From contig JAEDHF010000008.1 of assembly GCA_016297165.1 (NCBI GenBank), forward strand, positions 1 through 26,118: a stretch of DNA of 26,118 nucleotides, read 5' to 3'. Shown here one piece after another: positions 6,952-15,888 of this stretch; positions within the stretch are counted from its first letter, which is position 1; the number at the start of each line of letters is the position of its first letter. The translations under genes were made by a program, and so were the position numbers. This DNA is from Oscillospiraceae bacterium. Its GTDB lineage: Bacteria > Bacillota > Clostridia > Oscillospirales > Ruminococcaceae. Under the pieces are notes generated by a model. It was not told the origin of the DNA. It searched no databases and saw only the letters and a list, made by a program, of their open reading frames with translations.

Positions 6952-9264
6952 TTACCCGTTCAGCCCCTTAGCCTTAGTGAGAGTAATGCCGTTATCGCCT
7001 AAGGGTATCTCATGGTCAAGACCTACGAATTTACCGTTTTCCTGCCAGAGTACTTCCTTTACGAAGGCGTACTTTGTCTCGTCCCAGGTTTTAAAGTCGT
7101 CAAGCACAAGTCCCCCCGTATCTCCCGAATTTGCATTAAAGCACCAGAAGGTATGGTTAAGGTGATTATCCTTTATAAGCTTACGCATATAGGTCATCCA
7201 TTTTAGGTTAGGCTCTCTCATAAAGCCGCCCCATTCGCCGATAAGTAAGGGAGCGATATTGTCCTTATAGATAAAGAACCAGTTATCTCCCCAGCAGTCC
7301 TTCATAAGGCTGTCAAAGGTGTAATTTCCCTTGAACCAGGGCTGCTCATAAACGGTAGGACCGTAATCGTGGGGCGAATACACAAGCTTATTCTGATACT
7401 TTCCGAGGTTAATGGGGAAATCCTTTACGCCTCTTAGGTTTCCGCCCCACCAGCTAAAGTAGTAGTCCTTTTCGTTGGTGGACTTATAGTCGGAATTCTT
7501 GCTTATGTCGATAGGGTAAATCTCCGTACCCTCTACCATTACGAGAACGTTGGGGTTCTTTGCGAAAATTCTTGCCGCCGCTGTTTCTGCGGTATATTTC
7601 CAGTTGTTCTTATCCTTCGAATTGTTCCAGATAGCCGCATTACTGCCCTCAAAAGGCTTACCGTGGGGCTCGTTCTTTATATCGATAGCGATAATGGTGT
7701 CGTTGTTCTTGTATCTGTCGGCGAGCCATTCGAGAGCGGAATAGAATTCCTCAACAGAAACATTGTTGGTGTACCAGAGGTTTACGTTATGACCCGAAGC
7801 GTCGGTTTCGGCGCTATGGATATCGGGCATTACCTTTAAGCCGTTCTCCTCCGCAAGCTTAAGGAAATAATCGAAAATCTGAAGGCTGTTCATATCGTTA
7901 AGCTCGGGATTATAGGCGTTATTATAGTTGGCTCTCGGGTATTCGCCCTTTGCCCATTGATTTATAAGCTGGGCAGAAATCGGTACTCGGATAAGATTGA
8001 AGCCATGGTCGGCGATAGCCTCAACAGAGGGCTTAAGCTGACTGTTCCAGAGGCCGTCGAAGGTGTTCGTGCCCGTATTATAGCCGAACCAGTTCACCCC
8101 TGTAAGCCATACCTCCTTACCGTTTTTATCGAGGATTCTCCTTCCGTCGGTATGGAGCCAGTCGTCGCCCTGCTTCGCCTTATCGGAGCGCTTTAAAAGC
8201 TCGCTTACGTCGGCAGCAGCATTTCCGCTGCCATTCTGATTATTATTCTGATTGTTGTTATTGTTATTCTGATTATTGTTGTTATTGGTGGGAATTGTGC
8301 CCTTCGAAAGATTACACTTTACGCCATTAAGAGTAGCGCTCTTTACAGAAAAGGCTTTCGTTGTTCCGAGGTTACAGCCTACCGAAACGGTACTGCCCGT
8401 AGAAATTTCGCCGTTATATTCTGCATTAGTAATAGTAAGGGTATTTCCGCTTACCGTATATGTACCGTTCCAGCCATCACAGGAGCTCAGCCCATCAATC
8501 TCCATAACAAGCTTCCAGCCGCTTAAGGAGCCGCCGTAATTGGTGATGCCGAAATCGACGCCCTGCATTGTTACTCCGCTGTTTTCCCAGGAATTGTTGC
8601 AGGAATAGGTAAGGGTAACGCCCTCCTTCGAAACCTTTTCGGTTACGGGAGCAGTTTCCTTTTCGGTGGTAGCCTTTGTGGTTGCCTTTGTGGTTTCCGA
8701 AGCATTACCGGTATCGGGTTTTTTCGTTGTTGCCGTTGTTACCGCCGTTTCCTCGGTTATCTCCGTCACGGGAGGGACTGTCGTTTCGGTCTCAACATCT
8801 TCGGAGATATCCGTAATTATCTCGTCAGTCGTCCCGGAAACGGTAGTTGAAACGCTTTCTTCACCTGTTTCGGCTGTTGTAGCTTCGGTTTCAATATTTT
8901 CGCCTACTGTAGTTTCTTCGGGAGCATTCTCCGAAACGGGAACAGGCTTTAGATTGGTAATAATAAGGGCGGCGGTAAGACCGATTATCGCCAGCGCCAT
9001 AAGGCTGAAGGCGGCGATAACGCCCTTACCGAGCCCTTTCTTTTCGGGAGTAGAAACAGCCGTCTTTGCCTCGTTTGCCTTGTTTTCAGCGGCTTTAGCT
9101 TCCTGTTTCTTTTCAGTAGCAGGCACAGTCTCAGCTTTTACTTCCTGCACCTTTTCGGCAGCGGAAGCTTCGGCGGCTTTTACTTCCTGTTCCTTCTTCG
9201 GAACGGAAGCAGACGTCGCCGCCTTATTTGCGTTACTTCTTTTTCCTTTGTTTTTCTTAGCCAT
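6952..9264 (-). CDS. Membrane-anchored GH5 endoglucanase with CBM2-like module
   Basis: Surface cellulase of 770 residues. In order: a Lys/Ala/Glu-rich segment (1-78) without signal-peptide character, a transmembrane helix (79-103), a Thr/Glu-rich stalk (about 110-212), a CBM2-like cellulose-binding module (about 213-318, with ITNYGGSLSGWKL and a Trp/Asn-Gly pattern), an Asn/Gln linker (327-344) and a GH5 catalytic domain (about 366-760). Catalytic residues are visible: acid/base Glu532 in IDIKNEPHG and nucleophile Glu677 in LLIGEWGG, with Arg426 and His632 in expected motifs. There is no dockerin, so it should be held at the cell surface rather than in a cellulosome, with the first 78 residues in the cytoplasm. 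AGGAAAAACAGT precedes the start. It lies 25 bp after asnB and 2 bp before fliB, consistent with one operon. Confidence 0.9.
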   Translation of the reverse strand: MAKKNKGKRSNANKAATSASVPKKEQEVKAAEASAAEKVQEVKAETVPATEKKQEAKAAENKANEAKTAVSTPEKKGLGKGVIAAFSLMALAIIGLTAALIITNLKPVPVSENAPEETTVGENIETEATTAETGEESVSTTVSGTTDEIITDISEDVETETTVPPVTEITEETAVTTATTKKPDTGNASETTKATTKATTEKETAPVTEKVSKEGVTLTYSCNNSWENSGVTMQGVDFGITNYGGSLSGWKLVMEIDGLSSCDGWNGTYTVSGNTLTITNAEYNGEISTGSTVSVGCNLGTTKAFSVKSATLNGVKCNLSKGTIPTNNNNNQNNNNNNQNNNQNGSGNAAADVSELLKRSDKAKQGDDWLHTDGRRILDKNGKEVWLTGVNWFGYNTGTNTFDGLWNSQLKPSVEAIADHGFNLIRVPISAQLINQWAKGEYPRANYNNAYNPELNDMNSLQIFDYFLKLAEENGLKVMPDIHSAETDASGHNVNLWYTNNVSVEEFYSALEWLADRYKNNDTIIAIDIKNEPHGKPFEGSNAAIWNNSKDKNNWKYTAETAAARIFAKNPNVLVMVEGTEIYPIDISKNSDYKSTNEKDYYFSWWGGNLRGVKDFPINLGKYQNKLVYSPHDYGPTVYEQPWFKGNYTFDSLMKDCWGDNWFFIYKDNIAPLLIGEWGGFMREPNLKWMTYMRKLIKDNHLNHTFWCFNANSGDTGGLVLDDFKTWDETKYAFVKEVLWQENGKFVGLDHEIPLGDNGITLTKAKGLNG

Positions 9265-9289
9265 ACTGTTTTTCCTTTCCTCACAATAT

Positions 9290-11122
9290 TTACAATTTTA
9301 TATCGGGATTATATTCCCTCAGCCAGTTTTCAAGCTGTATCAGATAAGCGAAAATCTGCGGCGCCATCATAAGCTGACCGTACCAGTTTCCCGAAAAGCT
9401 CCTGCCCTCGCTTAGTATCAGCTCTTTCAGCGCATTTTTATCAAGAAATTCCGTAAGTCTGACATTTTTATCTTCAAAAAGCTCCTTAAAGCCTTTTATA
9501 ACAAGCCTCATATACTCGGGGTTATGGGTTTTCGGATAGGGGGATTTCTTTCGCCATACTACATCGTAGGGCAGATATTTTTCTCCGATTTTACGGACAA
9601 GCCCCTTTTCCCTGCCCTTATACGCCTTCAGCTCCCAGGGGATATTGTAGGCGTACTGCGCTAATCTATGGTCGCAGAAGGGTACTCTTACCTCTAAGCC
9701 ATGCGCCATTGAACAGCGGTCCTTACGGTCTAAAAGAGTCTGCATAAACCAGTAGAAATTGAGCATAAACATTCTGCGTCTTGCTCTGTCCTCTTCGGTG
9801 TCGCTTTCGAGATATGATGTCTTGTCGGTAGTTTGTCTTGCGGCATTATTCACATATTCTTCGGCGGTAATTCCGAAGGCTATATCCTTTCGTAAAAGCC
9901 TGCTCCTTTCGGGAACGGAACGTGACCAGGGGAAGCCCTCCACATAGAGAAGCTCGGGCTTATGATACCAGCCGTAGCCCCCTAATATTTCGTCTGCACA
10001 TTCTCCCGAAACCGCAACGGTAAAGCGCTTCTTTACCTCGCGGCAGAAAAGATAAAGGGAGCTGTCAACATCAGCCATTCCTGCTAAATCCCTTGCCCTC
10101 ATGGAAGGAATCAGCGCTTCGTAAAGCTCGGGAGAGTCGATAACCACGTTTGTGTGATTTGAGCCGATAAATTCGCTCATTTTCACTATCCATGGTGCGT
10201 CCTCGTCGGGCTGAAAAGCGGAAGGGATAAAATTTTTACTGTTGTCCTTATAGTCTATTGAATAGGTGGAGAGGGTTCTGCCCTCCGATTTATATTTTCG
10301 GGCAGCGATTGCGCTTATAAGGCTTGAATCAAGACCTCCCGATAAAAAGGTACAAAGCGGAACATCGCTTACAAGCTGCCTTTCTATACTGTCCTTTATT
10401 AGAAATTCAAGATGCTCGGCGGTTTCCTCTAAGCCTTCCTTATGCTCCTCTGCCTCTAAGCTCCAGTAGGCTCTTTTCCTGAAGCCCTTTTCGTCAAAAA
10501 AGCCGCATTCCCCCGGCTTAAGCTCCTCAATACCCTCGAATACTCCAAGTCCTCCCTTTCGGGCAGGACCTAAAAGCATAGCGGACATTACTCCCTCTCT
10601 GCCTAAAACAGGCTTAATCCTCGGATTTTTGAAAAGCGCCTTAATTTCGGAAGCGAAAACAATGCCCCCGTCATAAAGGGAATAGAAAAGAGGCTTTACG
10701 CCAACCCTGTCACGGGCAAGGAAAAGATAACGCTCGGCGGTATTCCATACCGCAAAGGCGTAGATACCGTTAAGGCGCTTAAGGCATTCTTCGCCCCATA
10801 CGGTAAATGCCTTTAAAAGCACCTCGGTATCGCTGTGAGTGCTGAAAACACAGCCCTCCTTAAGTAAATCCTGTCTTATCTCTTCGGTATTATAAAGCTC
10901 GCCGTTATAGACTATGGTGTAATTGCCGCTGCTCATGGGCTGCTTACCGTTTTCTACGTCTATGACCGCCAGCCTTTTATGCCCTAAGCGACAGCCCCTG
11001 TCGAAAAATTCTCCGCTATCGTCGGGTCCTCTCGGCGAAAGGGCGTCGTTCATGGCTCTTAGTATGTCGCTTCGGTTTTCAAGGCTGTCCCTGAAATCCA
11101 CCCAGCCTGTTATACCGCACAT
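9290..11122 (-). CDS. asnB: Asparagine synthetase, glutamine-hydrolysing
   Basis: Makes asparagine from aspartate, ATP and glutamine-derived ammonia. It starts MCGITGWVDF, with Cys2 the glutaminase nucleophile exposed after Met removal. The class II amidotransferase domain covers about 2-210 (SPRGPDDSG, YNGELYN), and the synthetase domain follows with the pyrophosphate-binding loop SGGLDSS at 261-267. The 610 residues match the B. subtilis AsnB type. The start is strongly supported by AGGAGGTG. It is the first of three closely packed genes (asnB, cellulase, fliB) and lies 60 bp after the methyltransferase gene. Asparagine supply has no obvious link with cellulose use; some family members amidate cell-wall diaminopimelate instead, which cannot be excluded here. 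Confidence 0.92.
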   Translation of the reverse strand: MCGITGWVDFRDSLENRSDILRAMNDALSPRGPDDSGEFFDRGCRLGHKRLAVIDVENGKQPMSSGNYTIVYNGELYNTEEIRQDLLKEGCVFSTHSDTEVLLKAFTVWGEECLKRLNGIYAFAVWNTAERYLFLARDRVGVKPLFYSLYDGGIVFASEIKALFKNPRIKPVLGREGVMSAMLLGPARKGGLGVFEGIEELKPGECGFFDEKGFRKRAYWSLEAEEHKEGLEETAEHLEFLIKDSIERQLVSDVPLCTFLSGGLDSSLISAIAARKYKSEGRTLSTYSIDYKDNSKNFIPSAFQPDEDAPWIVKMSEFIGSNHTNVVIDSPELYEALIPSMRARDLAGMADVDSSLYLFCREVKKRFTVAVSGECADEILGGYGWYHKPELLYVEGFPWSRSVPERSRLLRKDIAFGITAEEYVNNAARQTTDKTSYLESDTEEDRARRRMFMLNFYWFMQTLLDRKDRCSMAHGLEVRVPFCDHRLAQYAYNIPWELKAYKGREKGLVRKIGEKYLPYDVVWRKKSPYPKTHNPEYMRLVIKGFKELFEDKNVRLTEFLDKNALKELILSEGRSFSGNWYGQLMMAPQIFAYLIQLENWLREYNPDIKL

Positions 11123-11182
11123 AAAACCACCTCCTATGTTGGCTCTATGTCAGTATATGCTTTTTTCCCTGTGATGATACTG

Positions 11183-12301
11183 TTAACTTTGGTAGTAATA
11201 AAGCCTGCACATTAGCATACCATTATAGAGCTTACGGTTTTTCGCCGCCTTTTCTCCGAAGCATTCCTCAAATTTATCGTGTGAAGTGATTATGAAAAGC
11301 CGGTTATCCTCTATGGGCAGGAGTACCCTTCCCATAGTACGGTAAAGCTCCTCCGCCTCTTCCCTTTCGCCCATTCTCTCTGCATAGGGCGGATTGGTTA
11401 TAACCTTGACATTCTGCGAGGGATAGTGGAAATCCTTTATGTCACGCTGTGTAATATTTATAAGCTTATCCGTACCTGCTTTATATGAATTATCTCTTGA
11501 AAGTCTGACCGCATTGGGGTCGATATCGTAGCCGTAGGCTTTAAAGGCGCAGTCCTGCTTTACTGCCGCTTTAGCTTCGTCGAAGGCGTCGGTCCAAATT
11601 TTTCTGTCGAAAAAGCCCCAGTCCATAGCGGCAAAGCTTCTGTTCATACAGGGCGCCATATTCGCCGCCTTCATAGCCGCTTCGATAAGTATAGTACCGC
11701 TTCCGCAGAAGGGGTCGATAACCGTATCGGTTTCACGTACCCTCGCTAAGTCAACTATCCCTGCCGCAAGGGTTTCCTTTATGGGAGCGGCGTTGGACAT
11801 GGCACGGTAGCCTCTTTTATGAAGCCCTGTTCCCGAGGTATCGAGGGTTATTGTAATCTCGTTTTTCATAAGAAGAAAATGAACAGGAAGAACCGCCCCT
11901 GTTTCGGGAAGGGTAGTAAGCTTGTATTTCTCCTGCATTCGCAGCACAAAGGCTTTCTTTATGGTGCGCTGTATGGCAGGAATACTGGTGAGCTGTGAAT
12001 TAAGGGAATGACCCTTTACAATATGGATTTTATCGTTTTTTCCTGCGTATTCCTCTATGGGAATCTCTCTTACTGCGTTAAAAATATCGTCAAAGGTTTT
12101 AGCGGTAAGTCTTGCAAGGACTATACCTATTCTCTCCGCAACGGAGCAGGTTATATTTGCCCTCGCTATAACCCTCTCGTCTCCCGTAAAATCAACTCTT
12201 CCGTCGCTGAGCCTGATATTATCGCCTCCTGCCCTTTTAATTTCAAAGCCGAGAGTTTTTTCAAGCCCGAAATGACAGGGGGCGGTTAGATTATATATCA
12301 T
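11183..12301 (-). CDS. THUMP-domain 23S rRNA (guanine-N2) methyltransferase, RlmL/YpsC type
   Basis: Class I SAM-dependent methyltransferase of 372 residues in the UPF0020 family, with an N-terminal THUMP RNA-binding region (about 1-160). The SAM site reads DTVIDPFCGSGTILIEAA and the catalytic motif for methylation of an exocyclic guanine amine is NPPYAERMGEREE. By analogy with the N-terminal half of E. coli RlmL and with Bacillus YpsC it probably makes an m2G in 23S rRNA. Length fits the single-domain Firmicutes form. The start is supported by AAAGGAAT. It follows the PBP gene, separated by two hairpins that may limit read-through. Confidence 0.85.
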   Translation of the reverse strand: MIYNLTAPCHFGLEKTLGFEIKRAGGDNIRLSDGRVDFTGDERVIARANITCSVAERIGIVLARLTAKTFDDIFNAVREIPIEEYAGKNDKIHIVKGHSLNSQLTSIPAIQRTIKKAFVLRMQEKYKLTTLPETGAVLPVHFLLMKNEITITLDTSGTGLHKRGYRAMSNAAPIKETLAAGIVDLARVRETDTVIDPFCGSGTILIEAAMKAANMAPCMNRSFAAMDWGFFDRKIWTDAFDEAKAAVKQDCAFKAYGYDIDPNAVRLSRDNSYKAGTDKLINITQRDIKDFHYPSQNVKVITNPPYAERMGEREEAEELYRTMGRVLLPIEDNRLFIITSHDKFEECFGEKAAKNRKLYNGMLMCRLYYYQS

Positions 12302-12321
12302 AGAATTATTCCTTTCGTAAA

Positions 12322-12347
12322 ATCCCCTGCGACTTCTCGCAGGGGAT
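12322..12347 (-). terminator. Hairpin between PBP and methyltransferase genes
   Basis: Perfect 11-bp stem ATCCCCTGCGA/TCGCAGGGGAT with a 4-nt loop, followed on the minus strand by TTTTACG. The U-run is short, so termination may be partial, and it ends about 20 bases before the methyltransferase start codon. Confidence 0.5.
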
Positions 12348-12349
12348 AT

Positions 12350-12378
12350 TAAGGCAATACCGCATAAGGATTGCCTTA
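12350..12378. repeat. Short inverted repeat related to the 631-882 element
   Basis: TAAGGCAAT (12350-12358) and ATTGCCTTA (12370-12378) form a perfect 9-bp inverted repeat with an 11-nt centre. The 29 bp resemble the terminus of the larger element: its first 25 bases match 631-655 at about 21 positions. The repeat abuts the stop codon of the PBP gene. Probably a solo or deleted copy of the same family. Confidence 0.5.
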
Positions 12379-14841
12379 TTATTCAAAGAGAGGCGGCTCT
12401 TCCTCGTCGTGCTCTGCCCAGTAGGTGCCGTTATGCTTCGAGTCACAGCTTTCGGGGATATTGCTCCGACGATAATAGCCTACCGTTGTTTCGGGGCATT
12501 TCGACGTAGCGAGAAGTCCCGTTTCGTTACAGTAGTTCTGCACAATGGTGGAGCTGTCGGGAGTGAAGCTCTGCTCCGTTTCGGTATCCACGATATCAAC
12601 CATAACATCGTGCCATACCTTGGCAAGTGTGCGCCAGCCTGCGTCGCTTAAGATTTCCTTGTTATTATCTCTTGCGATACGGTAGCAGGCTACATATTCG
12701 GGAGTAAGTCCTGCGAAAAGGTAGTTGGAGCGGTCGTTTGCCGTACCTGTCTTTCCTACTACCTCAACATTTCCCAGCTTTGCGTGCTGACCTGTGCCGT
12801 AGGGATCCTGAATAACCTTAAGCATCATACGGTTGGTAATCCAGGCGCTGTCCTCAGAGATTGCACGCTTACCCTCGTAATCCTGTTCAAGAACAGTGTT
12901 GCCCTTACTGTCGATAACTCTTGAATAATAATAGGGCTCATAGTACATACCGCCGTTTCCGATTACCTGATATGCGGCGGTAAGCTCTGTAAGAGTTGCG
13001 CCGTTAGTAAGAGCGCCGGTAGCTAAAGGAGCATAAGCGATATCGCTTGTACTGTCGAGGTGGCTGAAGCCGAGCTTATTAACGAGATGATTGAAGGAGT
13101 TGGCGAGACCTACCTTCTGCATTACTCTTGCCGCAATAGTGTTGGTGGACTTCTGGACAGCGTACCATACGGGGTAGTAGTCTCCCGTACCGAAGCCTAA
13201 ATCCTGATAGTTATGAGGCCAGCGTATAGTTTCCGTTTCCGGGTCGTAGCCGCTGGAAGCCGCATAATCGCCCTCGCCTGCATATTCTGCATGAATACGA
13301 CCGGAGGAGTCCTTTATCATTGTAGAGTAGGTTACGATATTGTTTTCTATTGCGAGGGAATAGTTACCGATAGGCTTGATTGTGGAGCCGATAGCGCTTA
13401 CCGCCTGTGTTGCGCGGTTAAAGCAGTTATCGCCGGGCTTTTCGCCTATACCGCCTGCAACCGCCTTAACATTTCCACGGTAGTCCATTATAACGAATGC
13501 AGCCTGGATAAGGTCCTTACTGTCGTAGGGAACAGAAGCGTCATAAGCGGTAAGACAGAGATAGGGGTCCTCGAACTTTTTGGATACTATTTCCTGCATT
13601 TCCATATCCATATTGAGATAAGCGGTATAGCCGCCGCTTCTGAATTCCTCCCATGCCTCGTCATAGGTTATACCGAGCTTTTCTGAAAGGTGCTCGACAA
13701 TCTGATAGAGGGCAGCGTCAACATACCAGTTCTGTGTAACCTGATAGTTACCGTTCCAGCAGTATGCGCCCGAGCTCTTTTCGCCGAGAATCTCGTCCCA
13801 GGACACATTTTCGTAGTATAAGTCGTCGTCCTCTTTATTATCGTCGATAATTCCGTAGTATTCGTTATATCTTTCCTCGTCGGAATAACCGTAGTATTCG
13901 CCCTTTATTGGACGTCTGAAGCGTATTTTTTCCGCATAGGCGTCCTCGTATTCCTGAGTGGTGATATAGCCCTGCTCATACATACAGTCGAGAGCGTATT
14001 CCTCACGGATTTTCGAATTCTTAGGGTTTACGTAAGGGTTATAGTTGGTAGGAGAACGTACAACGCCCGCCAGCATAGCGCCCTCGGCAATAGTAAGCTC
14101 CGAAACGTCCTTATCGAAATAATAATATGCGGCGTAGCCTATTCCGTAGGCAGGACCTCCGAAGCCGATACGGTTAAGATAGCTTTCTAAAATATCGAAT
14201 TTCGTATATTTGTTTTCGAGGGAGAGGGCTCGGAAAATTTCACGGAGCTTTCGTCCTGCTGTAGTTTCCTTATCCTCGGTTATGTCTCTTACAAGCTGCT
14301 GTGTAATGGTGGAGCCGCCTGCGGTACCGCTGCTGAATACAGCCTGTACGGCTACGGAAAGGGTTCTCTTCCAGTCAACTCCGTTATGCTCGAAGAAACG
14401 CTGGTCCTCTACTGCTATGAAGGCGTCAAGAACGTGCTGGGGTATGTCCTCAATATCTACCCAGACACGGCTGTCTGCGCCGCTTATCTGCTTTATAAGT
14501 ACGTCCTCGCCGTTCTTGTCCGTACCATAGATAAAGCTTGAATAGGAAAGCTCAACGTTACTTAGGTCAACGTCGAAGCTGCTTTCCGCAAACTGCATAA
14601 TATATACGGTAAGAGCAGTTGCAACAATGCAGAGGGTAATTATTACGATAAGAAAAACGCTTAGGAAGGTTGTTCCGATAAAGGAGAGAACGGCGCCGAT
14701 TTTCTGACCTACCGTCATTTTATGGCGCTTATAATAGTCTCTGACCCTGTTTTCGTCCTTATTTCTGTTTTTCTCGGATTTAGGGGCGAAATCGTCGTCC
14801 TTAATCCTTATATATCTTATTTTTTTATCCTTATTTGCCAT
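12379..14841 (-). CDS. Class A penicillin-binding protein (PBP1A-like)
   Basis: Bifunctional peptidoglycan synthase of 820 residues: glycosyltransferase GT51 polymerises lipid II and the transpeptidase cross-links the strands. A basic cytoplasmic tail (1-48) precedes one transmembrane helix (about 50-80). The GT51 motif AVEDQRFFEHNGVDW carries the catalytic Glu145, and GGSTITQQLVR follows. In the transpeptidase the SxxK serine is Ser486 (GSTIKP), SxN is at 565-567 (KSTN) and KTGT at 697-700. An acidic insertion rich in Asp/Glu/Tyr (about 315-355) lies between the two domains. AAAGGAT supports the start. It is divergent from plsC and has its own promoter. Confidence 0.95.
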   Translation of the reverse strand: MANKDKKIRYIRIKDDDFAPKSEKNRNKDENRVRDYYKRHKMTVGQKIGAVLSFIGTTFLSVFLIVIITLCIVATALTVYIMQFAESSFDVDLSNVELSYSSFIYGTDKNGEDVLIKQISGADSRVWVDIEDIPQHVLDAFIAVEDQRFFEHNGVDWKRTLSVAVQAVFSSGTAGGSTITQQLVRDITEDKETTAGRKLREIFRALSLENKYTKFDILESYLNRIGFGGPAYGIGYAAYYYFDKDVSELTIAEGAMLAGVVRSPTNYNPYVNPKNSKIREEYALDCMYEQGYITTQEYEDAYAEKIRFRRPIKGEYYGYSDEERYNEYYGIIDDNKEDDDLYYENVSWDEILGEKSSGAYCWNGNYQVTQNWYVDAALYQIVEHLSEKLGITYDEAWEEFRSGGYTAYLNMDMEMQEIVSKKFEDPYLCLTAYDASVPYDSKDLIQAAFVIMDYRGNVKAVAGGIGEKPGDNCFNRATQAVSAIGSTIKPIGNYSLAIENNIVTYSTMIKDSSGRIHAEYAGEGDYAASSGYDPETETIRWPHNYQDLGFGTGDYYPVWYAVQKSTNTIAARVMQKVGLANSFNHLVNKLGFSHLDSTSDIAYAPLATGALTNGATLTELTAAYQVIGNGGMYYEPYYYSRVIDSKGNTVLEQDYEGKRAISEDSAWITNRMMLKVIQDPYGTGQHAKLGNVEVVGKTGTANDRSNYLFAGLTPEYVACYRIARDNNKEILSDAGWRTLAKVWHDVMVDIVDTETEQSFTPDSSTIVQNYCNETGLLATSKCPETTVGYYRRSNIPESCDSKHNGTYWAEHDEEEPPLFE

Positions 14842-14894
14842 TAAAATATCCTTTCCTGCTTATGATATAAAGGAATGAGGTTACATATAAGGTT

Positions 14895-14923
14895 ATTATA
14901 ACACATTTTGCACCTTATGTTAA
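14895..14923 (-). promoter_or_regulatory. Promoter of the PBP gene
   Basis: On the minus strand TTAACA (14923-14918), 17-bp spacer, perfect TATAAT (14900-14895). It gives a leader of about 45 nt to the ATG at 14841. No other sigma-A box as good is present between the divergent genes on this strand. Confidence 0.65.
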
Positions 14924-14994
14924 TACTTTTCGGAAAAATTTTTATCATATTTTCACTTATTATCAGAAAAAAGCCCTATACAGTGCGAAAAATG

Positions 14995-15023
14995 TTGACA
15001 TAAGGGGGATTTTCTGATAAAAT
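14995..15023 (+). promoter_or_regulatory. plsC promoter with flanking inverted repeat
   Basis: Perfect TTGACA (14995-15000), 17-bp spacer, TAAAAT (15018-15023). The predicted start near 15030 lies just before the GGGAG ribosome site for ATG 15052. A perfect 10-bp inverted repeat, TATCAGAAAA (14971-14980) and TTTTCTGATA (15010-15019), straddles the -35 box and reaches into the -10 box, a position suited to an operator. Confidence 0.65.
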
Positions 15024-15051
15024 TACAGTATATAATATGGGAGAGCGGATA

Positions 15052-15888
15052 ATGTTAGCTTTAATTTTTCTTCTTATAAGCGTTTTCGGTACTTTTGCAG
15101 TATTTTTCCTTTCCGGAAACGGCGTTAACCCCTTTATTTTCTTCCCCGTGGGCATAATTACAGGCTTTATCGGGCTTATCGCTTTGTTTTTTCTTATTCT
15201 CGTTATACTGTCTCTTTTTATTGATAAGGAAAAGCCCCCGAAGTCGCCGAAAAGCTTTTACCGCTATTATATGCTGGGCTTTATAAGCCTGCTGCTTGGT
15301 ATTTTCCGGGTACGGATAAAGAAAAGCGGAACCGAAAAGCTGCCCGACTGCCCCTTTCTCTTAGTAGGAAATCATCAGTCGGTTTTCGACCCTATGGTGG
15401 AAATGCTTGTGCTTAGAAAGCATAATCTCGCCTTTATCTCAAAAAAGGAAAATATCGCCATTCCCTTCGGCGGTAAGTTTATGGTGGCAGGAGGCTGTCT
15501 GTCCCTTGACAGAGAGAACAACCGAAGCGCCGTAAAAACCATTTCCGAAGCGGCGGAGCGTATGAAATCGGGGCAATACTCTATGGGCATATACCCCGAG
15601 GGAAAAAGCAACAAAAACCCAAACGAGATTAAGCTGCTCCCCTTTCACAGCGGCTCCTTCAAATGTGCAACAAAGGCGGACGTACCTATCGTTATAGCGG
15701 TTATAGGAAATGCAAGAGACCTTCAGAAACGATTTTTCCGCCTCTATAATGTTATAACCCTCGATATAATCGACGTAATTACTCCCGAAGCTTATAAAGG
15801 GCTTACAACCTCCGAAATAAGCGACAGGGTAAGAGATATAATGCTAAAAGCTATGAAAAAGAACGAAGAAAAGGAAAAGACGCTATGA
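15052..15888 (+). CDS. plsC: 1-acyl-sn-glycerol-3-phosphate acyltransferase
   Basis: Acylates lysophosphatidic acid to phosphatidic acid in phospholipid synthesis. Counted from Met at 15052 there are two N-terminal membrane segments (about 1-21 and 32-57), then the acyltransferase motif NHQSVFD with His108 and Asp113, and the substrate motif YPEGKS at 181-186. An ATG at 15037 is also open, but GGGAG only 8 bases before 15052 and a predicted transcript start near 15030 favour the later start (278 residues). Its last bases overlap the next gene as ATGA, so the two are translated together. Promoter at 14995-15023. Confidence 0.88.
   Translation: MLALIFLLISVFGTFAVFFLSGNGVNPFIFFPVGIITGFIGLIALFFLILVILSLFIDKEKPPKSPKSFYRYYMLGFISLLLGIFRVRIKKSGTEKLPDCPFLLVGNHQSVFDPMVEMLVLRKHNLAFISKKENIAIPFGGKFMVAGGCLSLDRENNRSAVKTISEAAERMKSGQYSMGIYPEGKSNKNPNEIKLLPFHSGSFKCATKADVPIVIAVIGNARDLQKRFFRLYNVITLDIIDVITPEAYKGLTTSEISDRVRDIMLKAMKKNEEKEKTL

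Noticed and set aside
8666..9415. 249-codon plus-strand frame
   Set aside because: It is the complement of the Thr/Glu and Lys/Ala-rich parts of the cellulase and the end of asnB, giving a low-complexity Val/Ser/Ala product with no domain.
11123..11182. Promoter for asnB
   Set aside because: A TATACT-like -10 is present but no acceptable -35 at the right distance; asnB may be read from upstream.
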